Program-made: the position numbers and the translations under genes
The notes under the pieces: model-generated
What the model saw: only the letters and a program-made list of their open reading frames with translations
What the model was told of the DNA's origin: nothing
Databases searched by the model: none
Assembly: GCA_045617525.1 (NCBI GenBank)
Contig: JAZLIT010000099.1
Coordinates: forward strand, 1 to 5,489
Source: JAZLIT01 sp045617525
GTDB lineage: Bacteria; Bacillota; Bacilli; Bacillales_A; Planococcaceae
Direction of reading: 5' to 3'
DNA length: 5,489 bases
Part shown: positions 5,201-5,489 of the stretch, one piece after another
Layout of the letters: the number at the start of each line of letters is the position of its first letter
How positions within the stretch are numbered: the stretch's first letter is position 1

Positions 5201-5256
5201 AATGAAAAGCACCCATTTAAATTGAGTGCACTGAAATATAGAGAATTAGTTTTTCT

Positions 5257-5280
5257 GGTTCTACGTCAAATGTTGGGGTG
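5257..5280 (+). mobile_element. Possible remnant of an insertion-sequence end
   Basis: GGTTCTACGTCAAATG followed by TTGGGGTG reminds me of terminal repeats of ISL3-type elements in Firmicutes. No transposase and no matching inverted end is in the window, so at most this is a solo end or a small derivative. This rests on memory only. Confidence 0.2.
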
Positions 5281-5315
5281 TACCTGGAATTAGTCATTAA
5301 TTTCAGGTACACCCT
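5275..5315 (+). terminator. Long hairpin, probable terminator of the Tim44-like/DUF2653 operon
   Basis: GGGTGTACCTG (5276-5286) pairs perfectly with CAGGTACACCC (5304-5314), and the stem continues inward through 5287-5293 with 5297-5303 (two G-T pairs) to a 3-base loop TCA, giving 18 continuous pairs. The following tract CCCTTTCTC is only a weak U-run, so it may be an imperfect terminator, an mRNA-stabilising hairpin or the core of a small mobile repeat. Confidence 0.55.
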
Positions 5316-5329
5316 TTCTCATGAAAGGC

Positions 5330-5448
5330 GTTGATTGGAGCTCCGTGGGCCGAGGGCCAGCAGGATGCTGGTCATGGAAGCGTTGCGCTCACGACGAGCG
5401 CGCTCTTAGCTTCCCTACCTAATTCTTTAGGGCACGGCTCCAACTAAC
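5330..5448. repeat. GC-rich multi-branched structured element, likely dispersed Bacillales intergenic repeat
   Basis: GTTG-A-TTGGAGC-TC-CGTG (5330-5347) pairs with CACG-GCTCCAA-C-TAAC (5433-5448) as a closing stem. It encloses three hairpins: GGCCAGCA with TGCTGGTC (5355-5362/5366-5373), GGAAGC with GCTTCC (5376-5381/5409-5414) topped by GCGCTC with GAGCGC (5385-5390/5396-5401), and CCCTA with TAGGG (5413-5417/5428-5432, sharing two bases with the previous stem). GC content is about 59%, well above the surroundings. There is no ORF of note. The GTTGATTGGAGC opening and GGCTCCAA closing resemble repeats I recall from Bacillales intergenic regions. It could be an RNA element or a non-autonomous mobile repeat; orientation is unknown. 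Confidence 0.55.
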
Positions 5449-5482
5449 TAATTCCCTGCCTTTACGGAGGCAGAAAATTAGT
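5447..5482. other. Second hairpin at the window edge, possible terminator or repeat end
   Basis: ACTAATT (5447-5453) pairs with AATTAGT (5476-5482), and after a 2x2 internal loop CTGCCT (5456-5461) pairs with AGGCAG (5468-5473). The window ends in GGATTTT, so whether a full T-run follows is not visible. It shares two bases with the closing stem of the preceding element and may belong to it. Confidence 0.5.
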
Positions 5483-5489
5483 GGATTTT

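Noticed and set aside
5212..5232. GCAC...GTGC hairpin just after the DUF2653 gene as terminator.
   Set aside because: The stem has mismatches and no T-run follows within a few bases.
5275..5315. T-box antiterminator or other leader switch suggested by GGTGTACC.
   Set aside because: It lacks the T-box sequence and specifier structure, and it lies after an operon; a terminator or repeat is simpler.

Overview
The window looks like chromosomal DNA from a low-GC Bacillales bacterium, most likely of the Lysinibacillus/Solibacillus group (Planococcaceae/Caryophanaceae). The reasons are the AT-rich intergenic DNA, strong GGAGG ribosome binding sites, a meso-diaminopimelate dehydrogenase that closely resembles the classic Lysinibacillus sphaericus enzyme as I remember it, and a DUF2653 (YxcD-type) protein. 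The genus is inferred; I could not run a search.

Left block (6-1781, minus strand). Three tightly packed genes read leftward: a FabG-like short-chain dehydrogenase, a RimJ/RimL-type GNAT acetyltransferase and a YbgC/FadM-type hotdog acyl-CoA thioesterase. The first two abut as TAAATG and the third follows after 21 bases, so they form one operon, probably concerned with acyl-CoA or acyl-ACP handling. The operon may continue left of the window.

Middle block (1782-3134). A roughly 250-base divergent spacer carries two candidate sigma-A promoters reading right into a small stand-alone GIY-YIG protein that resembles the UvrC N-terminal domain. Its best start is TTG at 2038. A perfect 16-bp hairpin terminator separates it from a convergent minus-strand gene for an unrecognised, probably all-helical 195-residue protein, whose start is set by a strong RBS at ATG 3045.

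Right-middle block (3088-4445). A monocistronic ddh gene on the minus strand has its own terminator (3088-3126) and promoter (4192-4220). Ddh converts tetrahydrodipicolinate-derived 2-amino-6-oxopimelate to meso-DAP in one NADPH-dependent step, feeding lysine and peptidoglycan synthesis. The 324-base spacer 4122-4445 is very AT-rich and holds divergent promoters plus an 11-bp inverted repeat.

Right block (4446-5489). Two plus-strand genes overlap as TAATG. The first is a signal-peptide protein with an Asn/Thr-rich linker, an unbroken six-glycine GxxxG ladder and a transmembrane segment; it resembles a short Tim44-like protein. The second is a cytosolic DUF2653 protein. Beyond them lies a non-coding tail: an 18-bp hairpin, a GC-rich (about 59%) multi-branched foldable element at 5330-5448, and another hairpin at the edge. 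This tail resembles the dispersed structured repeats of Bacillales intergenic regions and is the least explained part of the window.
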